Below are positions 19,603 through 27,751 of a DNA stretch of 64,000 nt, in pieces (positions within the stretch are counted from its first letter, which is position 1; every line of letters starts with the position of its first letter). Origin of the DNA: Cupriavidus sp. D39 (GTDB lineage: Bacteria; Pseudomonadota; Gammaproteobacteria; Burkholderiales; Burkholderiaceae); assembly GCF_026627925.1 (NCBI RefSeq), contig NZ_JAPNLE010000009.1, positions 558,001 through 622,000 of the forward strand, read 5' to 3'. Position numbers and translations under genes: made by a program. The notes beneath the pieces are model-generated. The model saw nothing but the letters and a program-made list of their open reading frames with translations, ran no database searches and had not been told where the DNA came from.

Positions 19603-20829
19603 ATGCAAACCACGGTTCCTACGCTGGCGGAAGCACCGGGCAGTGTCGCCGCCCCCTTCCGCTGGGTCATCCTCTTCTTTTCCTGGGCGGCCCTGCTGAC
19701 CGGGACCATCTGCAGGCTTTCGTTCGGCACGCTCGCGCTATCGGTCGGCCAATCACTGGCACTGCCGATCGCCGCGCTGGGTGTGTTTGTCACCGCCTTC
19801 TATGTTGGCTATGTCCTCTCGAATGCGATTGGCGGCATCATCACGGACCGCGTCGGCGGAAGAACAACGATGTCGATTTCCCTTTTCGCCCTGGCCATCG
19901 CCACCTTCTGCTTCGGCTTCACGTCATCGCTGCGCGTCGGACTGATTCTGCAGGTCATCATGGGCCTGACCGCCGGCGCAGACTACGCCGCGGGCATCAA
20001 GCTGGTGTCTTCGTGGTTCGACAGGCGCGAGAGGGGCCGCGCCGTAGGGCTGCTGATGACGTCGGGTTCAATTGCGGTCATCGCTACCAGCGCGCTACTG
20101 CCGACCATGGTGGCGGGATATGGATGGCGCTATACGTATCACGGCCTCGGCATCTGCGTCGTGGCTGTAGCCCTGCTCTGCGCGCTCGTGGTACGCGAGG
20201 GCCCGCGCGGCGGCAAATCGGCATTGTCCTCGCATCAGCCTGCGAGGCCCCGCATGTCCGCGCTCTTTACCCGGAATTTCGTGCTGCTCGCGCTGGCTGG
20301 CTGCTGCGGATTCTGGGGCACGCTCGGCCTCATGTCATGGGCCATTTCCCTGATGGTCAAAGGCCATGGCATCCCCTCGGTGCAGGCCGGCTTTGTCCTC
20401 TCGATCGTCGGCGCCGCAGGACTTCTCAGCAATCCTGCCATCGGCTGGCTTTCGGACCGTCTGGGGGGACGACGCAAGGCACTTACTGTCGTATCGCTTG
20501 GCGCCTTTTTCCTCATGTTGCTGGCCTTTGGCCAGTTGTCGAGCCTCAATGCCTTCATGATCGGCGCGCCGCTGCTAGGCGTCAGCGCGTTCATCTTCGC
20601 CCCGCTCCTGGTCACGCAGATCACCGAACAAAGCGGGCCGGAGATGGCCGGGTCCGCCGCCGGCATTGCAAACGCGTTCTGGCAGTCGGGCTCCGCGCTG
20701 GCTCCCGTCGCCGTCGGCGCGGCGTTCCAGCAGAGCAACTCCTTCGCGGCAGCTTTTTGCACGCTGGCCATCGGACCGCTGCTTGGGCTGATCTGCATGC
20801 TGTTCGTCAAGGAAGATGCCCACCGTTGA
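19603..20829 (+). CDS. MFS transporter
   Basis: 408 residues with twelve predicted membrane segments. The loop 2-3 motif is GGIITDRVGGRTTM and the central repeat is GWLSDRLGGRRKAL, both MFS hallmarks. A ribosome site, GGAGGCAGAA, precedes the ATG. It starts a plus-strand run that continues with the GMC oxidoreductase and aldehyde dehydrogenase, so it probably imports their substrate or exports a product. Sequence similarity to the divergent MFS gene at 17945-19221 indicates an old duplication. Confidence 0.92.
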   Translation: MQTTVPTLAEAPGSVAAPFRWVILFFSWAALLTGTICRLSFGTLALSVGQSLALPIAALGVFVTAFYVGYVLSNAIGGIITDRVGGRTTMSISLFALAIATFCFGFTSSLRVGLILQVIMGLTAGADYAAGIKLVSSWFDRRERGRAVGLLMTSGSIAVIATSALLPTMVAGYGWRYTYHGLGICVVAVALLCALVVREGPRGGKSALSSHQPARPRMSALFTRNFVLLALAGCCGFWGTLGLMSWAISLMVKGHGIPSVQAGFVLSIVGAAGLLSNPAIGWLSDRLGGRRKALTVVSLGAFFLMLLAFGQLSSLNAFMIGAPLLGVSAFIFAPLLVTQITEQSGPEMAGSAAGIANAFWQSGSALAPVAVGAAFQQSNSFAAAFCTLAIGPLLGLICMLFVKEDAHR

Positions 20830-20891
20830 GGGGAAAATGTGGAAGACACCGCACGTCCGACAGGCACAAGGGTCGCGAGGAGGTAAACGAT

Positions 20892-22619
20892 ATGAGCACG
20901 GAGAAACTGGATGGGCCGCGGGTCGGGTCATTCGATGCGCTGGAGGCGCAGGCCATGCGCGGGTCGATCGACCGTGAACAGTTCGTGGCTGTAGCCACGA
21001 AGCTTGGGGAGATCACCGCCGCCGCAGCCGCGGGGATGGCCGACAAGGCGATCGCGGTGGGCGAGAATCAGCGCTGGCAACAGGAGTCACTGCGTGATCG
21101 CTACGACTACATCGTCTGTGGCTCGGGTTCATCGGGATCGGTGGTCGCCCGCCGGCTGGCCGAAGATCCGGATGTGACGGTGCTGCTTCTGGAAGCGGGC
21201 GGAAGCGATGATCTGTCGAGCATCATATTCGCGAGTTCGTACCCGGTCGTGCGCTTCAATGAACTCTTCTGGCAATACGATGTAAAGCCGGCGGCGGACA
21301 TCAACGGCCGCAGCCTGGTCCAGTTGATGGGCAAGGTGCTTGGCGGTGGCAGCAGCGTCAATACCATGGTCTGGGCCCGCGGCCATCAAGCGGATTTCGA
21401 TGCGTGGGCGCAGGCCTCCGGCGATCAGGCATGGAACTATGCCAACGCACTCAGGCTCTACCGCAAGGCGGAGGACTGGCAAGGCATGCCGGATGCCGGG
21501 CGACGCGGCAGCGGAGGGCCCGTGTGGGTCCAGACGGCGCAGAATCCGTGTCCCCTCGCCACGGCGATGCTAGAGGGAGCGGCGTTGGCCGGCATCCCGA
21601 CGTTCGATGATCACAATGGCTCGATGATGGAAGGCAGCGGCGGTGCTGCGCTCGCCAACCTGATTGTCAAGGACGGGCGGCGTCGAAACATGCCGACGAG
21701 CTATCTCTATCCGGTGATGGACCAGGCCAATCTGACCGTTCTCACGGCAGCCACGGTCCAGCGCGTGAAGATCGTGGCAAAGCAAGCGGTCGGCGTCGAG
21801 TTCGAATGGCGGGGGAGCACGATCAGCGTGAACGCATCCCGCGAAATCGTGCTTTCGATGGGCGCATTCAATACGCCGCGCACGCTCATGCTATCCGGCA
21901 TCGGCGACGAAGCGGAGCTGAAGCGGCTCGGCATCGAGGTGGAGGTCCATTTGCCTGGGGTCGGGCAGAACTTCCAGGATCACACCCTGGTCGGTACTTG
22001 CCTGTGGGAAGCGCCCCAGGCGTTCAAGCCTAACAACAACAAGGCCGAAGCCACCTTCTTCTGGAAAAGCGACAGCAGGGCAACCGCGCCCGATATCCAG
22101 CCTTTCCTGATTGAAGTGCCGCACCTGACCGAGAAGCACGCTTCCTATGCCGTGCCGAACGCGTGGTCCCTTTCTCCATCGATTATCCGGCCGAAAAGCC
22201 GGGGCCGCCTGAAGCTGCGTTCCGCAAGCCCGAGCGGAACGATCGACCTCGACTGGAATCCGCTCGGCGATCCGGACGAAATGCGGATCCTCAGGTTCGC
22301 AACCGAACTCTGCCGCGAGATCGGCAATTCATCGGCAATGCGCCCGTTCGCGAAGCGGGAGATCCTGCCCGGCTCGATCTACCGGACCGATCTTGCGGAT
22401 TTCATCCGCAATGGCGTGACTTCATACGGCCATGCATCCTGCACAGCGAAGATGGGCCGCGATGCCATGTCCGTCGTCGACGGCGACCTGAGGGTCTATG
22501 GCATCTCGAACCTGCGCATTGCGGATGGTTCCGTGATGCCGGACATCACAACCGGCAACACCATGGCGCCGTGTGTACTCATCGGCGAACTGGCGGCGGA
22601 GAAAATCAGATCCGCCTGA
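20892..22619 (+). CDS. GMC-family FAD-dependent oxidoreductase
   Basis: 575 residues from an ATG with GAGGAGGTAAACGAT upstream. A helical N-terminal extension of about 70 residues precedes the FAD-binding motif YIVCGSGSSGSVVARRLAE. GMC signature 1 is around GKVLGGGSSVNTMVWARGH and the second around GAFNTPRTLMLSGIG. The catalytic histidine region is SYGHASCTAKMGRD with DNA-like end GNTMAPCVLIGE. GMC enzymes oxidise alcohols, such as choline, glucose or aromatic alcohols, to aldehydes. The following aldehyde dehydrogenase fits this. Substrate unknown. Confidence 0.93.
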   Translation: MSTEKLDGPRVGSFDALEAQAMRGSIDREQFVAVATKLGEITAAAAAGMADKAIAVGENQRWQQESLRDRYDYIVCGSGSSGSVVARRLAEDPDVTVLLLEAGGSDDLSSIIFASSYPVVRFNELFWQYDVKPAADINGRSLVQLMGKVLGGGSSVNTMVWARGHQADFDAWAQASGDQAWNYANALRLYRKAEDWQGMPDAGRRGSGGPVWVQTAQNPCPLATAMLEGAALAGIPTFDDHNGSMMEGSGGAALANLIVKDGRRRNMPTSYLYPVMDQANLTVLTAATVQRVKIVAKQAVGVEFEWRGSTISVNASREIVLSMGAFNTPRTLMLSGIGDEAELKRLGIEVEVHLPGVGQNFQDHTLVGTCLWEAPQAFKPNNNKAEATFFWKSDSRATAPDIQPFLIEVPHLTEKHASYAVPNAWSLSPSIIRPKSRGRLKLRSASPSGTIDLDWNPLGDPDEMRILRFATELCREIGNSSAMRPFAKREILPGSIYRTDLADFIRNGVTSYGHASCTAKMGRDAMSVVDGDLRVYGISNLRIADGSVMPDITTGNTMAPCVLIGELAAEKIRSA

Positions 22620-22676
22620 CATGGCCGACGGCACTTCCGAATCGAAACCCCTGATGGCAACTACTGGAGAATCCCG

Positions 22677-24151
22677 ATGCTGCAATTGAAGAACCCGCGC
22701 GCCCTCTTTATCGACGGAGAGTGGCGCGCAACGGCCGACTCCGAAGGCGTGATGAATCCGGCCACGGAAGAGCTCATCGCGCGCGCGCCTGTCGGCACGC
22801 CCGCCGATGCGTCGGCAGCGATCGCCGCGGCGCGCCGGGCCTTCGACCACGGCCCATGGCCGAAGATGAGCGTGCACGAGCGCAAGATCAAGCTGCAGCA
22901 GTTCCTGAATGCCGTGCACGGACGCCGCGAGGAAATTTGCAGCCTGATCGTTGCCGAAGCCGGCGCGACCGTCGTCCTCGCGCAAAACCTGCAATTCGGC
23001 ATCCCGATGAAGCACGCGCAGTTCATCGTCGATCACTGCGACAGCGATGCCGTCACGGCCGTCGCGCCGGAAATCAGCGCGACGCCGAGCGGCGCAAGGC
23101 ATCTTGGCACCGCTGCCGTGGTGCGCGAGCCAATAGGCGTTGTGGTTGCGATCACGCCATATAACGTGCCGTTCTTCCTCAACATCGGCAAGATCATCCC
23201 TGCATTGGCCGTAGGCTGCACGGTGGTGTTGAAGCCCTCCCCTATACGCCGATCGAGGCGTTGGTGCTCGGCGAGATTGCCGCCGAGGTTGGCCTGCCGA
23301 AGGGCGTTCTCAATATCGTCACGGGCGGGAAGGACGTCGGAGAGGTGCTGACCACCGATGCGCGCGTTGACATGGTGAGCTTTACCGGTTCGGATCTCGT
23401 TGGCGAAGCGATCCAGCGGCAAACGGCCGGCACGCTCAAGCGCATAGTGCTCGAACTCGGCGGAAAGTCGGCAATGATCGTGCGCGCCGATGCGGACCTG
23501 GATGCGGCCGCGCGCGAAGGACTGCGCGGCTTCACCGCGCATAGCGGGCAGGGCTGTCAGCTGCTTACCCGGCACCTTGTCCACAACTCGGTCAGGAAGG
23601 CATACGTGGAGAAGGTTGCGGCGATGGCACGAGCCCTGACCATTGGCAACCCGGCCGATCCCGCGGTGCATATGGGGCCTCTGATTCGGGCGGCTCAGCG
23701 CTCGCGCACCGAGGAATACGTCGCTATTGCGACGGCGGAAGGCGCGCGGCTCGTTACCGGCGGCAAGCGGCCCGAACATCTCGGAAAGGGCTTCTTTCAC
23801 GAACCGACTCTGTTTGACGATGTCCGCTCCGACTTCCGCATCGCCCAGGAAGAGGTATTCGGTCCTGTCGGCTCGGTGCTCGGTTTCGATACCGACGAGG
23901 AGGCGATCCGCATCGCCAATGACAGCCGCTTCGGACTGAGCGGGAGCGTTTACTCCGCAGACACCGGCCGCGCCTACGAACTCGCGCTGCAAATCCGCAC
24001 GGGCGGCGTATCAATCAACGGAGGCGCGGGGACAATGTTGAGCGCGGCACCGTTTGGCGGCATTCGCCGCTCAGGCTACGGTCGCGAATTCGGTGTGGAA
24101 GGCATGCGAGAGTTCACCTACACCAAGACCATCTCGTTCAAGGCGGCCTGA
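22677..24151 (+). pseudogene. NAD(P)-dependent aldehyde dehydrogenase, one-base frameshift
   Basis: The first 190 codons carry the ALDH start LFIDGEWRA and the motif AITPYNVPFFLNIGK, then LKPSP. At 23239-23242 a CCCC run breaks the frame: one more C gives KPSPYTPIEALVLGEIA and continues in the next frame to the end. The second part has the catalytic base motif VLELGGKSA and the nucleophile SGQGC, so the restored enzyme of about 491 residues would be complete. It follows the GMC gene by 57 bases and would oxidise its aldehyde product. Probably intact in the cell. Confidence 0.85.
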
Positions 24152-24241
24152 CCGCCCCACATTGTCCGAGTGCGGCCGAGCGACGGCCGCTCACTGGCCT
24201 GGCAGCCACTAACGTGGCTCCCCTGCGCCCTGCAAGCGCGC

Positions 24242-25132
24242 TCAGCGAGAGCCTTCATATCGGAAACGTTCACTAAGGAAATCAATGAAGGAACGCACCT
24301 TCGGCGAGACCGTGCGATGGCGCGGAAACACGGCATGGATGTCGCGGTCGCCACGGCTCCACGGTGGCAGCACGTGCACTAGTCGGCCCGACGCGAGGTC
24401 TTCCTGGCAAAGGTAATCGGGTAACCAGCCGATACCGAGACCACCGAGCAGGACTGTGCGAATCGTGCTCGTATCGTTTGCCGAGAAGCGCGTGTGCACG
24501 TGAATGGTTTCGACGTCCCCGCCATTGTGCAGGCGCCATTCGAGGTTGCCCGAGTAGATGTCGAGCAACGAGTGCTGCGCGAGATCTGCCGGCGTCTTGG
24601 GCGTTCCGTGGGTGTCGAGATAGGCCGGCGTCGCAAGCAGCTTCAGCGATACCGTGCCGAGACGCTTGGCCACCAGTCCGCTATCCTCGAGGGCGCCCGT
24701 ACGGATGACCACGTCGAATTCGTCGGCCATCGGATCGATCTTGTGGCTCGTCAGCGACAAGGCGACCTGCACTTCCGGATACAACCGCAGATAGTCGGCG
24801 ACCAGCGGCGCAATCATCCACTGGCCTGGCGTAACCGGCGCGCTCACACGCAGCAATCCGCGCGGCGTATGACGAATCTGGCCGACCTTCTGCTCGGCCT
24901 CTTCCACGTCCATGAGGATCTTGCGCGCGTCCTCGGCGAACAGCAGACCCGTGTCGGTCAGTGCAAGCTTGCGATTCGAACGGTACAGCAAGGCCACGCC
25001 GAGGTGCATCTCAAGCCGCGTCAGACTGCGACTCGCGGTCGACTTCGGCATGCCCAGCACCTCGGCGGCCGCGCTGACGCTCATCAATTCGCAAATCTTC
25101 GCAAAAACGCGAATGTCTACCAACTCGATCAT
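24242..25132 (-). CDS. LysR-family transcriptional regulator
   Basis: 296 residues. The start ATG gives MIELVDIRVFAKICELMSVS; two earlier in-frame starts exist, one being MHVPSLSM. The HTH is AAAEVLGMPKSTASRSLTRLE, placed at residues 18-38 as usual. The effector domain contains RGLLRVSAPVTPGQW and DPMADEFDVVIRTG, typical of the large CrgA/DhcR-like LysR group. It is convergent with the aldehyde dehydrogenase and divergent from the flavin reductase gene, so it probably controls one or both sets. Confidence 0.92.
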   Translation of the reverse strand: MIELVDIRVFAKICELMSVSAAAEVLGMPKSTASRSLTRLEMHLGVALLYRSNRKLALTDTGLLFAEDARKILMDVEEAEQKVGQIRHTPRGLLRVSAPVTPGQWMIAPLVADYLRLYPEVQVALSLTSHKIDPMADEFDVVIRTGALEDSGLVAKRLGTVSLKLLATPAYLDTHGTPKTPADLAQHSLLDIYSGNLEWRLHNGGDVETIHVHTRFSANDTSTIRTVLLGGLGIGWLPDYLCQEDLASGRLVHVLPPWSRGDRDIHAVFPRHRTVSPKVRSFIDFLSERFRYEGSR

Positions 25133-25422
25133 AGATAGGCTTGGAACATGCAGTTGGTCTCCTGGCGCATGCATAGGCGGAGACACGTCCAGGGACGGAA
25201 GGAAGCAAACCATTTGAGCAACGGCCTCACGGCGGCTGAACAGCGTACAAGTGTGCCGCAACAGTCGTCAATGAGGGTTTCCGAGCAGGGTCCGTTAGCG
25301 CGTGGATTGCCCCCGTTCCGGCACCGGAACACGCAGTTGCGCCGCCCCGGCTTGTCACGCCTTCTCCGGCTTGCGACGATTGGGTATTCCGCCCTGCCGC
25401 AGGCGAACAAGGAGACCATAAA
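25133..25422. promoter_or_regulatory. Divergent region between the LysR gene and the flavin reductase
   Basis: 290 bases, no gene seen. It is the natural site for LysR-type T-N11-A boxes controlling the flavin reductase/CDGSH set, but I could not single one out with confidence. Confidence 0.4.
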
Positions 25423-25953
25423 GTGACTGATACCGTAGCCATCGATCCTGAAGAATTCCGCAAAGGCCTACGCGCCTTCACGACTGGCGTGACGGTCATA
25501 TCAATGGCTGACGGCCATGGCGGCATGCACGCCATGACGGCAAGCTCGTTCGCCGCCGTCTCGGTCCAGCCCCAATTGGTCGCAGTGAGCGTCGCCAAGA
25601 CGGCAAAGTCGCATACGCTGTTGTGCGACGACTGTCTTTACACGATCAACATCCTCAGCGAAGACCAGGCCTTTCATGGCCATTACTTCGCCAATCGCAT
25701 GAGCGAGCGCTGGACGCCCCCTTACATGTGGCACCTCGGCGCGCCGGTACTCACCGGAACGATGGGCTGGTTTGTGTGCCGCCGCTGGGCGGCCTACGAT
25801 GGCGGTGACCACACGATTCTCGTCGGCGAAGTGGTCAAGCTTCATCGCACCGACGACCGGCCGCTTGTGTGCAGTCGCGGTCAGTTCCATGCGCTTGGAG
25901 AGCCTGTTGACGCTGTCCATCCGGGCAGTCGACAGACGCCGCTCGATGCTTGA
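25423..25953 (+). CDS. Flavin reductase-like domain protein
   Basis: 176 residues of the HpaC/flavin-reductase fold: FRKGLRAFTTGVTVISMAD at the start, then HAMTASSFAAVSVQPQLVAVSV (the flavin-binding strand-turn) and HTILVGEVVKL. Such proteins reduce FMN or FAD with NAD(P)H for a partner monooxygenase. No monooxygenase is adjacent; instead two CDGSH iron-sulfur proteins follow within 30 and 20 bases. The upstream sequence AAGGAGACCATAAA is a good ribosome site, with a GTG start. Confidence 0.9.
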   Translation: MTDTVAIDPEEFRKGLRAFTTGVTVISMADGHGGMHAMTASSFAAVSVQPQLVAVSVAKTAKSHTLLCDDCLYTINILSEDQAFHGHYFANRMSERWTPPYMWHLGAPVLTGTMGWFVCRRWAAYDGGDHTILVGEVVKLHRTDDRPLVCSRGQFHALGEPVDAVHPGSRQTPLDA

Positions 25954-25979
25954 ATCTTTCCTTTTACTCGACGATTCCC

Positions 25980-26201
25980 ATGACCACCACAATTACCTTG
26001 ACCGACGATGGCCCGCTGCAAGTCACGGGGGATTTCGACCTGGTAGACGACGCCGGCATGGCGTTTCGTCGCCGCAAATCGTGCTTGCTTTGCCGCTGTG
26101 GTCGCACGCTGCGACCACCATTTTGCGACTCGTCGCATACGGCCGCAGAATTCGTCAGTTGCCCGCGCGCGCCCTTGCCAACGCCGATCGAAGATGCTTG
26201 A
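25980..26201 (+). CDS. CDGSH iron-sulfur domain protein (first of two)
   Basis: 73 residues. The C-terminal half carries the three-Cys one-His cluster site CRCGRTLRPPFCDSSH, matching the pattern Cys-X-Cys-X2-(S/T)-X3-P-X-Cys-Asp-X2-His. The N-terminal half (LTDDGPLQVTGDFDLVDDAG) forms the beta scaffold of the bacterial single-motif family. The [2Fe-2S] cluster is expected to be redox active and acid labile. Position after the flavin reductase suggests electron exchange or redox sensing. The third ligand segment has Ser in place of Gly (CDSSH), a tolerated change. Confidence 0.88.
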   Translation: MTTTITLTDDGPLQVTGDFDLVDDAGMAFRRRKSCLLCRCGRTLRPPFCDSSHTAAEFVSCPRAPLPTPIEDA

Positions 26202-26221
26202 TATCACTTAAGAGATAAGTC

Positions 26222-26446
26222 ATGTCCACTGCAAAAATCCGTGTGATGAATTCCGGCCCCCTCCACGTGACCGGAGAATTTGATCTCGTTGATGCCGATG
26301 GCAATCACTATCCTCATCAGGGCATCTTTTCGCTGTGCCGCTGCGGCAAGTCGGCCTGCAAGCCATACTGCGACGGCGCGCATCGCGCCGAGCGCTGGGA
26401 ATGCACCGTAAAGTCCGATGCACCATTGCGGCCAGTGGCAAGCTGA
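26222..26446 (+). CDS. CDGSH iron-sulfur domain protein (second of two)
   Basis: 74 residues with the canonical site CRCGKSACKPYCDGAH. The N-terminus (IRVMNSGPLHVTGEFDLVDADG) aligns with its neighbour, so the pair arose by tandem duplication. AAGAGATAAGTC precedes the ATG and the gap to the first copy is 20 bases. Function is unproven. Small CDGSH proteins are thought to handle [2Fe-2S] clusters or electrons. Confidence 0.9.
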   Translation: MSTAKIRVMNSGPLHVTGEFDLVDADGNHYPHQGIFSLCRCGKSACKPYCDGAHRAERWECTVKSDAPLRPVAS

Positions 26447-26916
26447 GCCGGTTGCACAGCTTCCGTAGCCATCTCGACGAACGTTGCCTACGCGCCGCGC
26501 ATCGTGGCGCGGCCTCCAGGTCGACCTGTATCTTCTGATCGATTTCGCCATCATTGCAATTGGTACTTTTCGCGTACCGGATGGTCAGTCCCCATGCGAT
26601 CGAGAATGTCCAGCGGACACAGGAAGGTGACGCGGACGGTGCCGGGCAGCCGGCTGAGCCATTGATGCTGACGCGGTTGAGCACCTCATCGTAGGGCAGC
26701 CCAGTAACGGCTGCGGCGCGGTGCCGGCCGCGAGATCGTCGGCGCCCGCGGCAGGGTTGCATTGTCGAAGACCGTTGCGCTATTCCATTTCACGGTCACG
26801 CCCCTTCCCTTCCACGCGGGCGCCCAGTGTTGGCGTACCGCTCACCGTCGCGGTGGATAGCACCGTCACCCGCAGGCCCGACACCTCAAAGTCTCGTTGA
26901 TGCTGGAGATCGGCCC
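26447..26916. other. Degraded interval
   Basis: No intact gene. On the minus strand a short piece reads GTVRVTFLCPLDILDRMG and then stops, with disrupted frames on both sides. This suggests the end of a lost gene that I cannot name. Confidence 0.35.
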
Positions 26917-27200
26917 CTACCCCAAGTGCAACATCACCCGCGCGAAGAACGAATTCGCCCCGATGGCCTCGTCATGCACCGCAGCGATCGCTGCCGCGAG
27001 TTCCTCCTTCGCCCGCGAGGATAGCAAGCCGCAGAGGCGGATACAGTGTATGTAGGCATGATGGTCTCCTTGCGGATCCATGGAAGAGACTTGCCCTGTG
27101 GTGCCACGCCGGGCCCAATCCCCCTGATGCGGTACGCCAGGCCGGCGTACAAACAGATCACAAACCAGAGCGCGCCGAAGACAATCAGGAAGTCATCCAT
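26917..27200 (-). pseudogene. Tautomerase-family remnant with a short hydrophobic leader ORF
   Basis: From an ATG at 27059 with AAGGAGACCATC upstream the frame reads MPTYTVSASA, the Pro-1 start of 4-oxalocrotonate-type tautomerases. A shift after about 11 codons leads to GLLSSRAKEELAAAIAAVHD then ANSFFARVMLHLG, the family's next segment, and a stop at 26917. The C-terminal half is missing, so this is real decay. Just upstream (27060-27200) an open frame MDDFLIVFGALWFVICLYAG encodes one hydrophobic helix and runs into the tautomerase start without a stop. Its status is unclear. Confidence 0.55.
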
Positions 27201-27751
27201 GATCCCTCCGTTTTCTCTGCCATATCGGCCGCCTCGCGGGCCAGCCGTCGCGCTCGCGAGAAAGAGTTGTCAGACGATTTCAATTGAGCTCCTTCATCTC
27301 GGGTTGAGTTTGGACTGACCCCAGTAGCACTCGACGGCCCCATTTGGAATCGGTGGCCCCCCGCGCATTGACCTACTTCAGCGTGTTCGCTGCATCGCCT
27401 GCTTAAGGGCCGACGAATCTTCGGCGCTGATGCTGCTCGCTTCACCGCCTTGGGCGATGCTGGCCAACTGGGCTATGGCGCCATCGTAAAGCCGAAAATC
27501 AGTACATTCAAATAATTGTCATGGATACACTCTGCGATCTCGGATGCGGCGGCGCGAACCAATGATTTCAGCGTGCTGTCCGACCCAACAGTGCATCGCG
27601 AATGCCTGGATTGGGTGTGCGGAAGCGGTAGTACGCCAACGCGCGGACACTGTCCGCTCCCGGCAGCCACGCGCGGAATCTGGCAAATGTGCTCCGCAGA
27701 AGAATTGCCAGCAAACCCCGCCAGTCGGACTGCGCCCGTCGCGCCCGTCGG
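27201..27751. other. Non-coding interval containing a copied MocR promoter
   Basis: No supported gene in about 550 bases. A short minus-strand end reads AQLASIAQGGEASSISAEDS and stops; I do not recognise it. The notable content is the repeat at 27481-27528. Confidence 0.4.
27481..27528 (+). repeat. Inverted copy A of the MocR promoter and start region
   Basis: 48 bases beginning CCATCGTAAAGCCGAAAATC and ending TTGTCATGGATAC. They match the minus strand of 29092-29139 with three differences. The two copies face each other around the MocR gene, 1.56 kb apart. Copy A contains the same TTG start context and reads into an unrelated frame. Confidence 0.9.

Noticed and set aside
19491..22619. A single open frame of 1042 codons spanning the MFS and GMC genes
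   Set aside because: The first half is an Arg/His/Pro-rich shadow of the MFS gene in another frame. Real homology begins only at the GMC start at 20892, which has its own ribosome site.
24172..24190. GC hairpin (GCGGCCG/CGGCCGC) after the aldehyde dehydrogenase as a terminator
   Set aside because: No T-tract follows on either strand, so a Rho-independent terminator is not supported.
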